Assembly: GCA_029060305.1 (NCBI GenBank) | Contig: JAIDUG010000050.1 | Span: 1-64,000 of the forward strand | DNA length: 64,000 bases | Direction: 5' to 3' | Source: Ruminococcus sp. | GTDB lineage: Bacteria; Bacillota; Clostridia; Oscillospirales; Ruminococcaceae | Shown here: positions 42,713-51,173 of the stretch, one piece after another | How positions within the stretch are numbered: the stretch's first letter is position 1 | Layout of the letters: every line of letters starts with the position of its first letter | Translations under genes and position numbers: made by a program | The notes under the pieces: model-generated | The model's input: the letters and a program-made list of their open reading frames with translations, nothing else | Told to the model about the DNA's origin: nothing | Database searches by the model: none

Positions 42713-43600
42713 TTACAGTCCTGACAAATCAAAGTCCGGTACATACTGTTCGCCTACTGCCGACGATTGCTGTGTATAACCGTTTATTCCGAGATTTTCT
42801 GCATAACGCACAACGCTGTTGTATTCCATTTTTGTAAGACAACGTTTTATTTCGGAGTACTTTTCGTCTATAAAGTCAAAAGGCGTGTACTGATTCATTA
42901 TGCTTACAAGTACATCAGGAACGTTTTCCGCAATCCATTCCATTATTTTCATTGAATCGTGACGTTGAGACGGCAGAACAAGATGACGTATCAGAACGCC
43001 TTTAATAAGTCCGCCTTTTTCATTGAAGATATTTTTTCCTGTCTGTTTAGTCATTTCGATAACTGCACGGGAAGCATATTCAAAGTAGTCCGGAGCTTTT
43101 GAGTAACGTGCGGAGACTTCCGGCGAAAAGTATTTTATATCAGGCATATAAACATCAATATAACCTTTCAGCATTCTAATAGTTTCCGTGAGTTCGTAAC
43201 CGCCTGTATTATATATGACCGGAATTTCAAGTCTGTGTTTCACAACGTCGAGGGCTTTTATAATGTCAGGGACAAAGTGCGTAGGCGTTACAAGTTCAAT
43301 GTTGTCTGCCCCTTTATCCCGCAACTTCAGAAACACTTCCGCAAGCTGTCGGTAAGTAAGTGCTTTTCCGAAAAACTCATTACTTATCTTGTTGTTCTGA
43401 CAGTAACAACAGTGCAGATTACAGCCTGAAAAAAATACAGTACCTGCTCCGTTGCGATAGGATATACAAGGTTCTTCCCACTGGTGAAGCGTTGCCTTTG
43501 CGGACAGTATTTCCGCACCTGCTCCGCAGAATCCTTTTTTTTCGTGACGGTTTATTCCACAACGTCGGGGGCATAAATTGCAGTTTTCGTAAATATTCAT
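42713..43600 (-). CDS. PflX-like radical SAM protein (COG1313 type)
   Basis: A 295-residue radical SAM protein related to pyruvate formate-lyase activating enzymes. The N-terminus has a CNLCPRRCGINR block that may bind an additional cluster. The SAM cluster motif is C-x3-C-x2-C in SGCNLHCCYCQNN. The target is not known and no glycyl-radical enzyme is adjacent. CAGGAG precedes ATG 43600, three codons inside the track ORF. Confidence 0.87.
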   Translation of the reverse strand: MNIYENCNLCPRRCGINRHEKKGFCGAGAEILSAKATLHQWEEPCISYRNGAGTVFFSGCNLHCCYCQNNKISNEFFGKALTYRQLAEVFLKLRDKGADNIELVTPTHFVPDIIKALDVVKHRLEIPVIYNTGGYELTETIRMLKGYIDVYMPDIKYFSPEVSARYSKAPDYFEYASRAVIEMTKQTGKNIFNEKGGLIKGVLIRHLVLPSQRHDSMKIMEWIAENVPDVLVSIMNQYTPFDFIDEKYSEIKRCLTKMEYNSVVRYAENLGINGYTQQSSAVGEQYVPDFDLSGL

Positions 43601-43620
43601 AAAAATCACTCCTGTTAATG

Positions 43621-43649
43621 ATTATACCATATCAGACAGATTTTATCAA
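43621..43649 (-). promoter_or_regulatory. Promoter of the PflX-like gene
   Basis: Minus strand TTGATA (43649-43644), 17 bp, TATAAT (43626-43621) with ATGG before it. Confidence 0.75.
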
Positions 43650-43677
43650 TATTAAATTTTTCGGAAAATTCATAATT

Positions 43678-43706
43678 TTAACACTCCACACACAAAAAAA
43701 TATATT
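43678..43706 (+). promoter_or_regulatory. Possible promoter of the 43739 gene
   Basis: TTAACA (43678-43683), 17 bp, TATATT (43701-43706), 33 nt before the start codon. Confidence 0.45.
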
Positions 43707-43738
43707 ATTATAGTAAAAAAATAGAAACGGAGGAAATT

Positions 43739-44212
43739 ATGAAAAAGAAAAAATATATAATTATTCCGTTGATTTTTGTAGCCTTTGTGGTGGGACTTCT
43801 GATACTCGATTCAATCCATATGCATTCGTCTTTTTCAAGAAACTGGAATACTATATCAGAACAATTTGAAATTGTAAACGATTACGCAATGACAAAATTT
43901 CCGGCTGAAAGAAATTATATTCAGCTTTCTGACCTTGACGACACCAACGACGATAATATAAATAATGCTATGTCGGCTGTACGTGAGTATTTAAACAAGT
44001 ATTTTGATAATGGAAGTTATATTCAGATTTCCGATAGAGGCGATTATTTAGAATATACCTGTATGGAACGTTACCAATATATTTTAATACATATAAAGGA
44101 TAACAAAAAACAATCTCTTAAATTCAGTAAAAAATTTGATTTCTTCATAAACAAATATACAATAGACAAGTTAGGCAACGGCTGGTATTTAGTGTTTCAG
44201 CACCATATATAA
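43739..44212 (+). CDS. Unknown membrane-anchored protein
   Basis: A 157-residue protein with a Lys-rich N-terminus, one membrane segment (about residues 6-24) and an extracytoplasmic domain with no recognised family. The soluble part has acidic DLDDTNDDN and many aromatic residues. GGAGG precedes the ATG. It has its own promoter and a terminator shared with the convergent ABC operon. Confidence 0.7.
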   Translation: MKKKKYIIIPLIFVAFVVGLLILDSIHMHSSFSRNWNTISEQFEIVNDYAMTKFPAERNYIQLSDLDDTNDDNINNAMSAVREYLNKYFDNGSYIQISDRGDYLEYTCMERYQYILIHIKDNKKQSLKFSKKFDFFINKYTIDKLGNGWYLVFQHHI

Positions 44213-44216
44213 AAAG

Positions 44217-44253
44217 ATAGTACCCGAAAAATTTTCAGGTACTATGTTTTTTT
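44217..44253. terminator. Bidirectional terminator
   Basis: ATAGTACC ... GGTACTAT stem with T runs on both strands, between the convergent 43739 gene and the Bce-type permease. Confidence 0.8.
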
Positions 44254-46312
44254 ACTGCTTATGACTTTTTATTATGGACTTACTGCAAAGGTAAGTGATA
44301 AGGAAGTATCCGCCGTAAATCAGCAGTATCATTATTGAAGTAAATCCGATAGATTCAGCAAGTTTTTCCGTACCGAAAGTTTCGAGGATAAACGCTGAGA
44401 ACTTCATACCGAATACCGAGTGTACGCAGGCGAGAAGAAGCGGAAGGAGGAAAAATATACCTGTCTGTCTGAACAGTGACTTTGATATATCGCTTTCTTC
44501 TGCACCTATTTTGCGTAACATCTCATATCTTGAAATGCTGTCCACGCTTTCGGAGAGTTGTTTCAAAGCGAGTATGGCAGCACATGAAATAAGGAAGATA
44601 AGTCCGATATACAGACCTATGAATGTAACCATAGCACCCAGTCCGACAGTAGCCTCTGCAATGTCAATTCTTGTATTAATGCCATACATATAGCCAATGT
44701 TTCTGTCATTTCTGTCTGATGTATATTCTTTGAAGAAATCGTTATATTTATTGTTTATTTTATCTTCAATTATTTGTTTATCTTCTTTTGTTTCTGCATT
44801 GTAGTTGCCTATGAGGAAATCTAAACTTGCGTAATTTTCGTCAACCACATAATCTGGTACTACATAAAATCCGATATTAACATGTTGTGACGATATATCT
44901 ATAAAACCGTCCTGACATTCGTCATATTTTGAAGTAAGAGTATGTCCGAAAATTGTTATTGTCTTGTCTGTTTTCAATGCTTCATCACGAATTGCCTTGA
45001 TACTCTTGAAATCGCAAATTATAGCAAATTCGTTATCATTGAGTGTAAGTTCATCTCTTCCGTAAAGTCGTCTGATTGCGTTGTAGTCGCTGAGTTTAAC
45101 AATATCTTCAGGATTCTCATATTCCATGTATTGATATTGTTTCTTAACTTCTTCAAGTTTACTTCCGAGAGCGTCGGCAAAAGTAAAGCTATCGGAGCTG
45201 TAAGGGTGGAAATGTACATACTCACTTAAATCTTCCTCAAAATCGTAACCAAATTCCTTAGCTTTTTCCACAAAATCTACATATTTATTAATATCTGTCT
45301 GATTATCGTATTCAGTAAATTGTATTTCCAAATCAGCAGGACACATTTTTTTTAAGTTTGCGTTCATGGAGTTTCTTATTGAAAACGCTGACGACAATGT
45401 ACAGATAGTCACGAAAAGCATAAGGCATATAACGGTCATTGAAGCAACTGTAGTATTGATTTTACTGCTTATCTGTCGGAATGTGAAACTGTTGAGATTT
45501 TTGTAGTAAGTCTTTTTCATTGACATTACAACCCTTAACATCATTCCTGATACAGACCAGAATATAAGGAACGTTGAAACTGCACCTATTGCTATAAGTT
45601 TGACGAGTTTTTCGGTACTCATGTCATTTGTTTTCCAGCCTGCTGTATAGTACGCATATCCTAAAGCACACGCTGATATTATAAACACGATTACACAAAG
45701 TACGGGATTCTTGAGTTTGAGTTTTTCCGACTTCTTGCCTGACTGCAAAAGGTTTATCAGTTTGCACTTGCTTATCATAAAGCTGTTGAAAAACATCACA
45801 ACAAGATACATTATACCGAAATATATTGCAGTTTTAATAATTGCGTCGGTTGATACCATGAAAGTGTATTCTGTCATATCAGCTTCAAAGAGGTTGGCAA
45901 CAACCGTACTCATAAGTTGTGAAAGTCCGATTCCGATAAGCAGACCCACTCCGAGAGAGCCAAGTCCGATAATTATTGTTTCTATAAGAAGTATTGCCGA
46001 AATTTTACTTTTTCCCATACCTAATATCAGGTACAACGCAAACTCTTTATTACGGCGTTTCATAAGAAACCGGCTTGCGTATACAATAAGCAAACCCAGT
46101 ACGAAAGAAACAAATACACTTATACCGTCTAACATACTTGTGAGCAGGTCTATAATGTCTCTTGTATTGCTTGATACCTGTAAAAAAATTGTCTGTTCAC
46201 TTATGGCGTTGAATACATAGAATACCGAAACGCCTATAATCAGTGTAAAAAAGTATATAGCGTAGTCACGCAGACTTTTGCGGATATTGCTGACGGAGAG
46301 TTTAAAGAGCAT
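44252..46312 (-). CDS. BceB-type ABC transporter permease
   Basis: A 686-residue FtsX-family permease with about ten membrane segments and a long extracytoplasmic loop (roughly residues 310-530), the plan of BceB. Such transporters confer resistance to bacitracin and other cell-wall-active peptides and at the same time act as the flux sensor for the BceS kinase. It overlaps the ATPase gene by 11 nt. Confidence 0.92.
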   Translation of the reverse strand: MLFKLSVSNIRKSLRDYAIYFFTLIIGVSVFYVFNAISEQTIFLQVSSNTRDIIDLLTSMLDGISVFVSFVLGLLIVYASRFLMKRRNKEFALYLILGMGKSKISAILLIETIIIGLGSLGVGLLIGIGLSQLMSTVVANLFEADMTEYTFMVSTDAIIKTAIYFGIMYLVVMFFNSFMISKCKLINLLQSGKKSEKLKLKNPVLCVIVFIISACALGYAYYTAGWKTNDMSTEKLVKLIAIGAVSTFLIFWSVSGMMLRVVMSMKKTYYKNLNSFTFRQISSKINTTVASMTVICLMLFVTICTLSSAFSIRNSMNANLKKMCPADLEIQFTEYDNQTDINKYVDFVEKAKEFGYDFEEDLSEYVHFHPYSSDSFTFADALGSKLEEVKKQYQYMEYENPEDIVKLSDYNAIRRLYGRDELTLNDNEFAIICDFKSIKAIRDEALKTDKTITIFGHTLTSKYDECQDGFIDISSQHVNIGFYVVPDYVVDENYASLDFLIGNYNAETKEDKQIIEDKINNKYNDFFKEYTSDRNDRNIGYMYGINTRIDIAEATVGLGAMVTFIGLYIGLIFLISCAAILALKQLSESVDSISRYEMLRKIGAEESDISKSLFRQTGIFFLLPLLLACVHSVFGMKFSAFILETFGTEKLAESIGFTSIMILLIYGGYFLITYLCSKSIIKSHKQ

Positions 46313-47066
46313 CGTTTACGTCACCTCCCAGCAATGTAACAACGTCTATTATTTTATCAAAAAACTGTTTTCGATTATCAGCACCACGGCTTATTTCGTG
46401 GAAAACTTTTCCGTCCTTTATGAAAAGTACACGTGAGGCGTAGCTTGCGGTGAAACTGTCGTGTGTAACCATCATTATAGTAGCCTCGTGTTCGTAATTG
46501 AGGTAGTTGAAACGCTCCAGTAACATTTTAGCGGACTTTGAATCCAATGCTCCTGTAGGTTCGTCGGCAAGAATGAGTTTCGGATTTGTTACTATCGCAC
46601 GGGCGGAAGCTATTCGCTGTTTCTGACCGCCTGACATCTGATACGGATATTTCTGCAATACTCCAATAATATCAAGCTGTCTTGCAACGTTTTTTACAGC
46701 CTTGTCGATTTCAGCAGGATTTACTTTCTGTATGGAAAGTGAAAGTGCGATATTTTCGTAAGCTGTCAGCGTATCAAGCAGGTTGAAGTCCTGAAAGATA
46801 AAGCCGAGTTTTTCACGGCGAAACTGATTTAACTGTTTGCCTTTGAGAGTTGTAATGTCGATGTTTTCAAGATAAATGTGACCTGATGTAACTCTGTCGA
46901 TTGTTGAGATACAGTTTAACAGTGTAGTCTTTCCGCTTCCTGACGCTCCCATTATTGCGACAAATTCACCTTTACTTACAGTAAATGAAATGTCGTCGAT
47001 AGCTTTTGTAAGGCTTGACTTACTGCCATAGTATTTTTCGATTTGCTGTATTCTTAATAATTCCAT
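46302..47066 (-). CDS. BceA-type ABC transporter ATPase
   Basis: 254 residues. Walker A GASGSGKTT, signature QMSGGQKQRIASARA, Walker B LILADEPTGALDS and the H-loop VTHD are all present. It powers the BceB-like permease. It has its own promoter and a BceR-type operator in the 95-nt gap after the kinase gene. AAGGAGG precedes the ATG. Confidence 0.95.
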   Translation of the reverse strand: MELLRIQQIEKYYGSKSSLTKAIDDISFTVSKGEFVAIMGASGSGKTTLLNCISTIDRVTSGHIYLENIDITTLKGKQLNQFRREKLGFIFQDFNLLDTLTAYENIALSLSIQKVNPAEIDKAVKNVARQLDIIGVLQKYPYQMSGGQKQRIASARAIVTNPKLILADEPTGALDSKSAKMLLERFNYLNYEHEATIMMVTHDSFTASYASRVLFIKDGKVFHEISRGADNRKQFFDKIIDVVTLLGGDVNDAL

Positions 47067-47096
47067 TTGTGTGACCTCCTTGTTTTTGATAACTTA

Positions 47097-47125
47097 ATTA
47101 TACAGCAAAATTTTTTGTTTGTCGT
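47097..47125 (-). promoter_or_regulatory. Promoter of the BceAB-like operon
   Basis: Minus strand ACGACA (47125-47120), 17 bp, TATAAT (47102-47097). The poor -35 is what is expected of an activator-dependent promoter. Confidence 0.7.
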
Positions 47126-47144
47126 CAGTCCAATGTTACGGAAT

Positions 47145-47160
47145 ATTACAATTCTGTAAT
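47145..47160 (-). promoter_or_regulatory. BceR-type operator
   Basis: ATTACA-ATTC-TGTAAT, a perfect 6-bp inverted repeat with 4-nt spacer. It fits the TNACA-N4-TGTAA pattern described for BceR-like regulators. It lies about 20 bp upstream of the -35 box of the transporter promoter, the position for activation. Confidence 0.75.
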
Positions 47161-47161
47161 G

Positions 47162-48175
47162 TTACTGCATTTTCATGAAATCGTTTTTTCCGAAAGATAT
47201 TGATATTTCCGTGAAATCGTCAGGTACTGAAACCGCTTTCACTTCGTGACCTAAACTGTCGCAAAGATTTTTTATAATGTAAAGTCCCATTCCTGTTGAT
47301 TTTGAACGTGTGCGACCGTTAGAACCTGTATACGACTTTTCAAAGATATAAGGCATATCACTCAACGGAATACCTATGCCGTTGTCACGGATATGCAGAA
47401 TTGTCTTTTCGTTGGAATCAGTTGCATATATAAATATTTCAGGTTCACGGTCTGCCGAAAAATATTTCATACTGTTTGCGATAATCTGTCCGATAATATA
47501 TTCTAACCATTTGCTGTCCGTCATAACTTTTATATCAAGGTTTTCCGTTCTGAGAATGACGTTTCTTGCCTGCAACTCCTCACGGTTTTTTATAGCTGTG
47601 TTTGCAAACGCCCTTTTCAACGATACTTCTTTTATAAGGTAATCCTTGCGGACGTTTTCGCTCCTTACATAATACATAACGTTTTCTATATAGTCGTCAA
47701 TACGTCTGAGCTGTTCATTGTACTTTCCGTCAATATCGGGGTTGTTGTGACACATCAGTAAAAGACTTGCAACAGGCAGTTTTATTTCGTGTACCCATAA
47801 TTCAATATATTCCTGAAATTCTTCCGAACTTTTACGATATTCCGCAACGTTATCACACATTGACTTGTTAGTTTCGCAGAGAATATCATAGAAAATCTGC
47901 CCTTCATAGAAGTCAGGAGATTCAGTCATTGCGGACAGCAGATATTTTTTTTCAAGATTTTCAGTGTTTGTCATAAGGTCTGTATAGAATTTTTTCCGCC
48001 GGAAGTATTCTATTAAAATCTTGCTTGTTTCTGCAATAAAGTATATAAACCCTATTATAAATATCTGTCCTGCTTTTATGTGAAATACTGCCAAAAAGTC
48101 CCATATTATAAGCCACGTCACTATTGTTATGATAATTGAGATTATTTTGTCTGAGAGGAATCTTCCGAACTTCAT
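47162..48175 (-). CDS. BceS-type sensor histidine kinase
   Basis: A 337-residue intramembrane-sensing kinase: two closely spaced N-terminal membrane segments with almost no outer domain, then H-box ELWVHEIKLPVASL, N-box, and DNGIGIP plus GMGLYIIK of the ATPase domain. Kinases of this type lack a ligand-binding sensor and respond through the BceAB transporter. It overlaps the response regulator gene by 4 nt. Confidence 0.93.
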   Translation of the reverse strand: MKFGRFLSDKIISIIITIVTWLIIWDFLAVFHIKAGQIFIIGFIYFIAETSKILIEYFRRKKFYTDLMTNTENLEKKYLLSAMTESPDFYEGQIFYDILCETNKSMCDNVAEYRKSSEEFQEYIELWVHEIKLPVASLLLMCHNNPDIDGKYNEQLRRIDDYIENVMYYVRSENVRKDYLIKEVSLKRAFANTAIKNREELQARNVILRTENLDIKVMTDSKWLEYIIGQIIANSMKYFSADREPEIFIYATDSNEKTILHIRDNGIGIPLSDMPYIFEKSYTGSNGRTRSKSTGMGLYIIKNLCDSLGHEVKAVSVPDDFTEISISFGKNDFMKMQ

Positions 48176-48834
48176 ATTAATATATACCCCTGTTTCTTGC
48201 GAGTTTCTATTGCGTTTTCGTAACCGAAATCCGCAAGTTTATTTCTGAGACGGCTTATATTTACTGTTAATGCGTTGTCGTTGATATATTCTTCATTGTC
48301 CCATAAAGTCGTCATAAGGTCGTTGCGTGAGACTATCTGTCCCTGTCTGTCGAGCAATAACTGAAATATAATCATTTCGTTTTTAGTGAGAATAATTTCG
48401 TCTCTGCCGTCCGAAAGACTTCCCTTTGCAAGATTTATCTGTAAATTCCTGTATTTAGTTTTTATGTTGTCTTTTGAGACACGTTTCAGCACAGCGGAAA
48501 TCCTCAGTAAAAGTATAGTCGGATTGTAAGGTTTTGTGATATAGTCGTCAGCTCCGTAACTCATCGACAATACTTCGTCAGTTTCAGAAGTCCTGCTGGT
48601 GACCATTATAACAGGGGTATCGGTTTTTTGACGGATATTTCTGAGAAGCATTTCGCCGTTTACGAAAGGTATGTTTATATCAAGAAGTATCAAATCAGGT
48701 TTTGAATTTATGATACTGTTTTCAGCGTCCGAAAAATCAACAAGACATTCCGTTTCATAACCTGAGTTATTAAGAAGTTCAGCAAGTTCTTTACGGATTG
48801 ACCTGTCATCTTCCACAATGTATATTTTGTTCAT
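48172..48834 (-). CDS. BceR-type response regulator (OmpR family)
   Basis: 220 residues: receiver domain with acidic VEDD at 7-10 and phosphorylation Asp in LILLDINIP, and a winged-helix DNA-binding domain (about 125-220). It should bind the inverted repeat at 47145 and activate the transporter genes. GGAGAG precedes the ATG. Confidence 0.94.
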   Translation of the reverse strand: MNKIYIVEDDRSIRKELAELLNNSGYETECLVDFSDAENSIINSKPDLILLDINIPFVNGEMLLRNIRQKTDTPVIMVTSRTSETDEVLSMSYGADDYITKPYNPTILLLRISAVLKRVSKDNIKTKYRNLQINLAKGSLSDGRDEIILTKNEMIIFQLLLDRQGQIVSRNDLMTTLWDNEEYINDNALTVNISRLRNKLADFGYENAIETRKKQGYILI

Positions 48835-48860
48835 AAAAAATCACTCTCCTTTTGAGCGAT

Positions 48861-48889
48861 ATTATAACACGTTATGAAAAGTTTGTCAA
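48861..48889 (-). promoter_or_regulatory. Promoter of the BceRS-like operon
   Basis: Minus strand TTGACA (48889-48884), 17 bp, TATAAT (48866-48861) with TGT before it. A good constitutive promoter. Confidence 0.82.
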
Positions 48890-48912
48890 ATATCGTTTCA
48901 TTCGCATACTAT
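48883..48912 (+). promoter_or_regulatory. Possible promoter of the 48932 gene
   Basis: TTGTCA (48883-48888), 18 bp, TACTAT (48907-48912). The -35 overlaps the -35 of the divergent BceRS promoter. Confidence 0.4.
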
Positions 48913-48931
48913 AATTATGAGGTGATAATTT

Positions 48932-49141
48932 ATGATTATGTGTGCAAAAGTACTTGAAGTAAATAACGATAATCTTCTTGTACACGACAATTCAACGGAG
49001 CAGGACGTTGTTGTAAATACTTCTTGTACCTGTCGTTTCAACGTTGACGACCATGTGAAAATTATATATAATGGTGCAATGACAAACAGTCTTCCACCGC
49101 AGATAAGTTCACAAAAAATATGTAAGATAAATTGCAGATGA
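48932..49141 (+). CDS. Unknown small beta-rich protein
   Basis: 69 residues (67 if ATG 48938 is used). It looks like a small OB-fold-like protein: VLEVNNDNLLVHDNSTEQDVVV, two cysteines in TSCTC, DHVKIIYNGAMTNSLPPQIS. I have seen this pattern in many short Firmicute proteins of unknown role. GAGGTGA precedes ATG 48932. It is flanked by the divergent BceRS operon and a strong terminator. Confidence 0.75.
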   Translation: MIMCAKVLEVNNDNLLVHDNSTEQDVVVNTSCTCRFNVDDHVKIIYNGAMTNSLPPQISSQKICKINCR

Positions 49142-49148
49142 CATTCCA

Positions 49149-49177
49149 AAACCGGACATAATAGTCCGGTTTTTTTA
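49149..49177 (+). terminator. Terminator after 48932 gene
   Basis: AAACCGGAC-ATAATA-GTCCGGTTT followed by TTTT. Confidence 0.88.
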
Positions 49178-49222
49178 TTAATAAACTTCACAAAATAAAT
49201 TTCAGAAAAATTAAAAAAGTAT

Positions 49223-49251
49223 TTGACAAACGGAATTTTTTGTGATATACT
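49223..49251 (+). promoter_or_regulatory. Promoter of the aldolase gene
   Basis: TTGACA (49223-49228), 17 bp, TATACT (49246-49251) with GTGA before it. Leader of about 80 nt without a clear structure. Confidence 0.8.
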
Positions 49252-49337
49252 ATATAAGTACGTTTGAGAAATTTATATATCACTTTAAAGCGTTACAGCA
49301 TAAAGCGGTAAATTATATTGAAAGGATTGTTTTTTTC

Positions 49338-50312
49338 ATGAAGGAAATCTCAAAATTAATGGATTACAGACCTGACATCAAAGTCATTGACGCAACCCTC
49401 AGAGACGGCGGTCTTGTAAACGAGTTCCGTTTCAGTGACGAGTTTGTCAAGAATCTCTACAACGCTAACCTCAGGGCAGGCGTTGACTATATGGAATTCG
49501 GATACAAGGCAGACCGTGAAATGTTTGACGAAACAAAATTCGGTCCTTGCAAGTTCTGCGACGACGAGTACATCAGGTCTATTGTAGGCGAAAACAATAC
49601 AGACCTTAAAATTGCCGTTATGGCAGACGTAGGACGTTGCAACTACAAGCAGGACATTCACGACCGTTCTGAAAGTCCTATCGACCTTATCCGTGTGGCA
49701 ACATACATTCATCAGATACCGACAGCCGTTGATATGATTGAAAACGCCAAAAGCAAGGGTTATGAGGTAAGCTGTAATATTATGGCTATTTCCAATTCTC
49801 AGGAGGGCGATATTAAAGCCGCTCTGGATATTCTCGGTAAGTCACCGGTTGACGTTTTCTATATAGTCGACAGTTTCGGCTCACTCTATCCGGAACAGAT
49901 TGCAAGAATTGCTGATATGTACTGCAATATGGCTGAGAAGTACGGAAAAAAAGTCGGAATACACGCACACAATAATCAGCAGTTAGCTTTTGCGAATACT
50001 ATTGAGGCAGTCGGTGACGGTGTTGACTGGCTTGACGCTACTTACTCCGAAATGGGCAGAGGTGCTGGCAACTGTGCTATGGAATTACTTCTCGGATTCC
50101 TCAAAAACCCGAAATATAACGTTTATCCTGTAATGCAGTTCATCGAACAGCATATGACTAAACTCCGTGAAAACGGCGTTGTATGGGGTTACGATTTACA
50201 GTATATGATGACGGGTCTCCTCAATCAGCACCCCAGAACAGCTATCCAGTTCACTAACGAAAAACGTAAGGATTACGCTGAATTTTACAAGGAAATACTT
50301 TCACAGGAATAA
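49338..50312 (+). CDS. HMGL-like aldolase-domain protein
   Basis: A 324-residue TIM-barrel enzyme of the HMG-CoA lyase / DRE-metallolyase superfamily (4-hydroxy-2-oxovalerate aldolase-like). The metal and catalytic blocks DATLRDGGLVNEF near residue 18 and GIHAHNNQQLAFANT near residue 218 are visible. The acyl-acceptor partner and product are not evident; no acetaldehyde dehydrogenase gene is adjacent, so the classic catechol pathway is unlikely. Some relatives are found in polysaccharide or secondary-metabolite loci. Start at ATG 49338, where the family homology begins; the 32 upstream residues of the track ORF are encoded by the leader. Confidence 0.85.
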   Translation: MKEISKLMDYRPDIKVIDATLRDGGLVNEFRFSDEFVKNLYNANLRAGVDYMEFGYKADREMFDETKFGPCKFCDDEYIRSIVGENNTDLKIAVMADVGRCNYKQDIHDRSESPIDLIRVATYIHQIPTAVDMIENAKSKGYEVSCNIMAISNSQEGDIKAALDILGKSPVDVFYIVDSFGSLYPEQIARIADMYCNMAEKYGKKVGIHAHNNQQLAFANTIEAVGDGVDWLDATYSEMGRGAGNCAMELLLGFLKNPKYNVYPVMQFIEQHMTKLRENGVVWGYDLQYMMTGLLNQHPRTAIQFTNEKRKDYAEFYKEILSQE

Positions 50313-50321
50313 TATGTTTTT

Positions 50322-50639
50322 ATGATAATAAGGTTTCGAGAGGGCTATAAAAAGCATCTACAGAGAAGAATCAAAGAAAGACGTTTCAGAAAAACAATCA
50401 AACACGAGTATCACTATATAAAAAGAATAAACGGTGATTTTCCTGCCTGTACTTTTAACGGATATGTTGTAGACGACAGTGGAATTATCAGACAGGTAAA
50501 CAAATACAGCAAACGTTACTGGTTTAAAAATCCCAGATATTACAGACGTGTTCGCCGACGTTATTTTAATAAAGATGTCGGAGATGTTGATATGACCAGT
50601 TTCGGAAGAAATTATAAAAAGGTTTCAAGAAAATCCTAA
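50322..50639 (+). CDS. Unknown very basic protein
   Basis: 105 residues, strikingly rich in Arg, Lys and Tyr (for example RRIKERRFRK and RYYRRVRRRYF), so probably nucleic-acid or ribosome binding. No family was recognised. There is no ribosome site close to ATG 50322; instead AGGA at 50305 serves a 3-codon ORF (50314-50325) whose stop overlaps this start (ATGA). Basal coupling with the aldolase gene is likely, as the gap is 9 nt. Confidence 0.6.
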   Translation: MIIRFREGYKKHLQRRIKERRFRKTIKHEYHYIKRINGDFPACTFNGYVVDDSGIIRQVNKYSKRYWFKNPRYYRRVRRRYFNKDVGDVDMTSFGRNYKKVSRKS

Positions 50640-50664
50640 TACTCTTTTAAGGTGGTAATTTGAT

Positions 50665-50991
50665 ATGTGGTTTAGAATTGCAGTCAATGAAAAACCGGAA
50701 AATGTAGTTTTTCTTATACAAAACCGGTATAATATTATAAGGCGTTCTGCAAAAACTTATTATATGTCGGGGAATATATTTGAAGTATATCGTAATGAAG
50801 ACTATGATAATTTTCTTGCGGAGAATGAGGACGGCTGGCTTTATTACAATACACATATGGATTTTTTCCCGATTGACGATAAAATCACTGTTTCACAGGA
50901 AATTGAAATTGCTGAAAATATTAAACATTTTTTGGATAGTTGTTCTTTGAAGTCCGAAATCATATTTGAATCCGACGAATATATAACATGA
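50665..50991 (+). CDS. Unknown acidic protein
   Basis: 108 residues, soluble, acidic and aromatic-rich (MWFRIAV start, WLYYNTHMDFFP in the middle). Not recognised. AAGGTGG precedes the ATG. It follows the basic protein by 25 nt, and the opposite charges allow the idea of a complex, which is speculation. A strong terminator follows. Confidence 0.65.
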   Translation: MWFRIAVNEKPENVVFLIQNRYNIIRRSAKTYYMSGNIFEVYRNEDYDNFLAENEDGWLYYNTHMDFFPIDDKITVSQEIEIAENIKHFLDSCSLKSEIIFESDEYIT

Positions 50992-51005
50992 AGAATATTT
51001 TGAAT

Positions 51006-51038
51006 AACTCCGGAAGATTTAGTCTTCCGGAGTTTTTT
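51006..51038 (+). terminator. Terminator after 50665 gene
   Basis: AACTCCGGAAGA / TCTTCCGGAGTT perfect 12-bp stem followed by a T run. Confidence 0.9.
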
Positions 51039-51096
51039 ATGTCTGTTTTTTTATGGAAAATGTCTCTGTTTAGAAGTGCAAAAATCGTGGTAGCAA

Positions 51097-51105
51097 TGAT
51101 ATAAT
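51097..51105 (+). promoter_or_regulatory. Extended -10 promoter of the CAP-dockerin gene
   Basis: TGA-TATAAT at 51097-51105; no good -35 17 bp upstream. Confidence 0.55.
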
Positions 51106-51173
51106 ATAACCATAGTAAAGGAAAAAAACAAACCACAAAAAATATATAAAGAATTTCTTTAGGAGGAAATATT

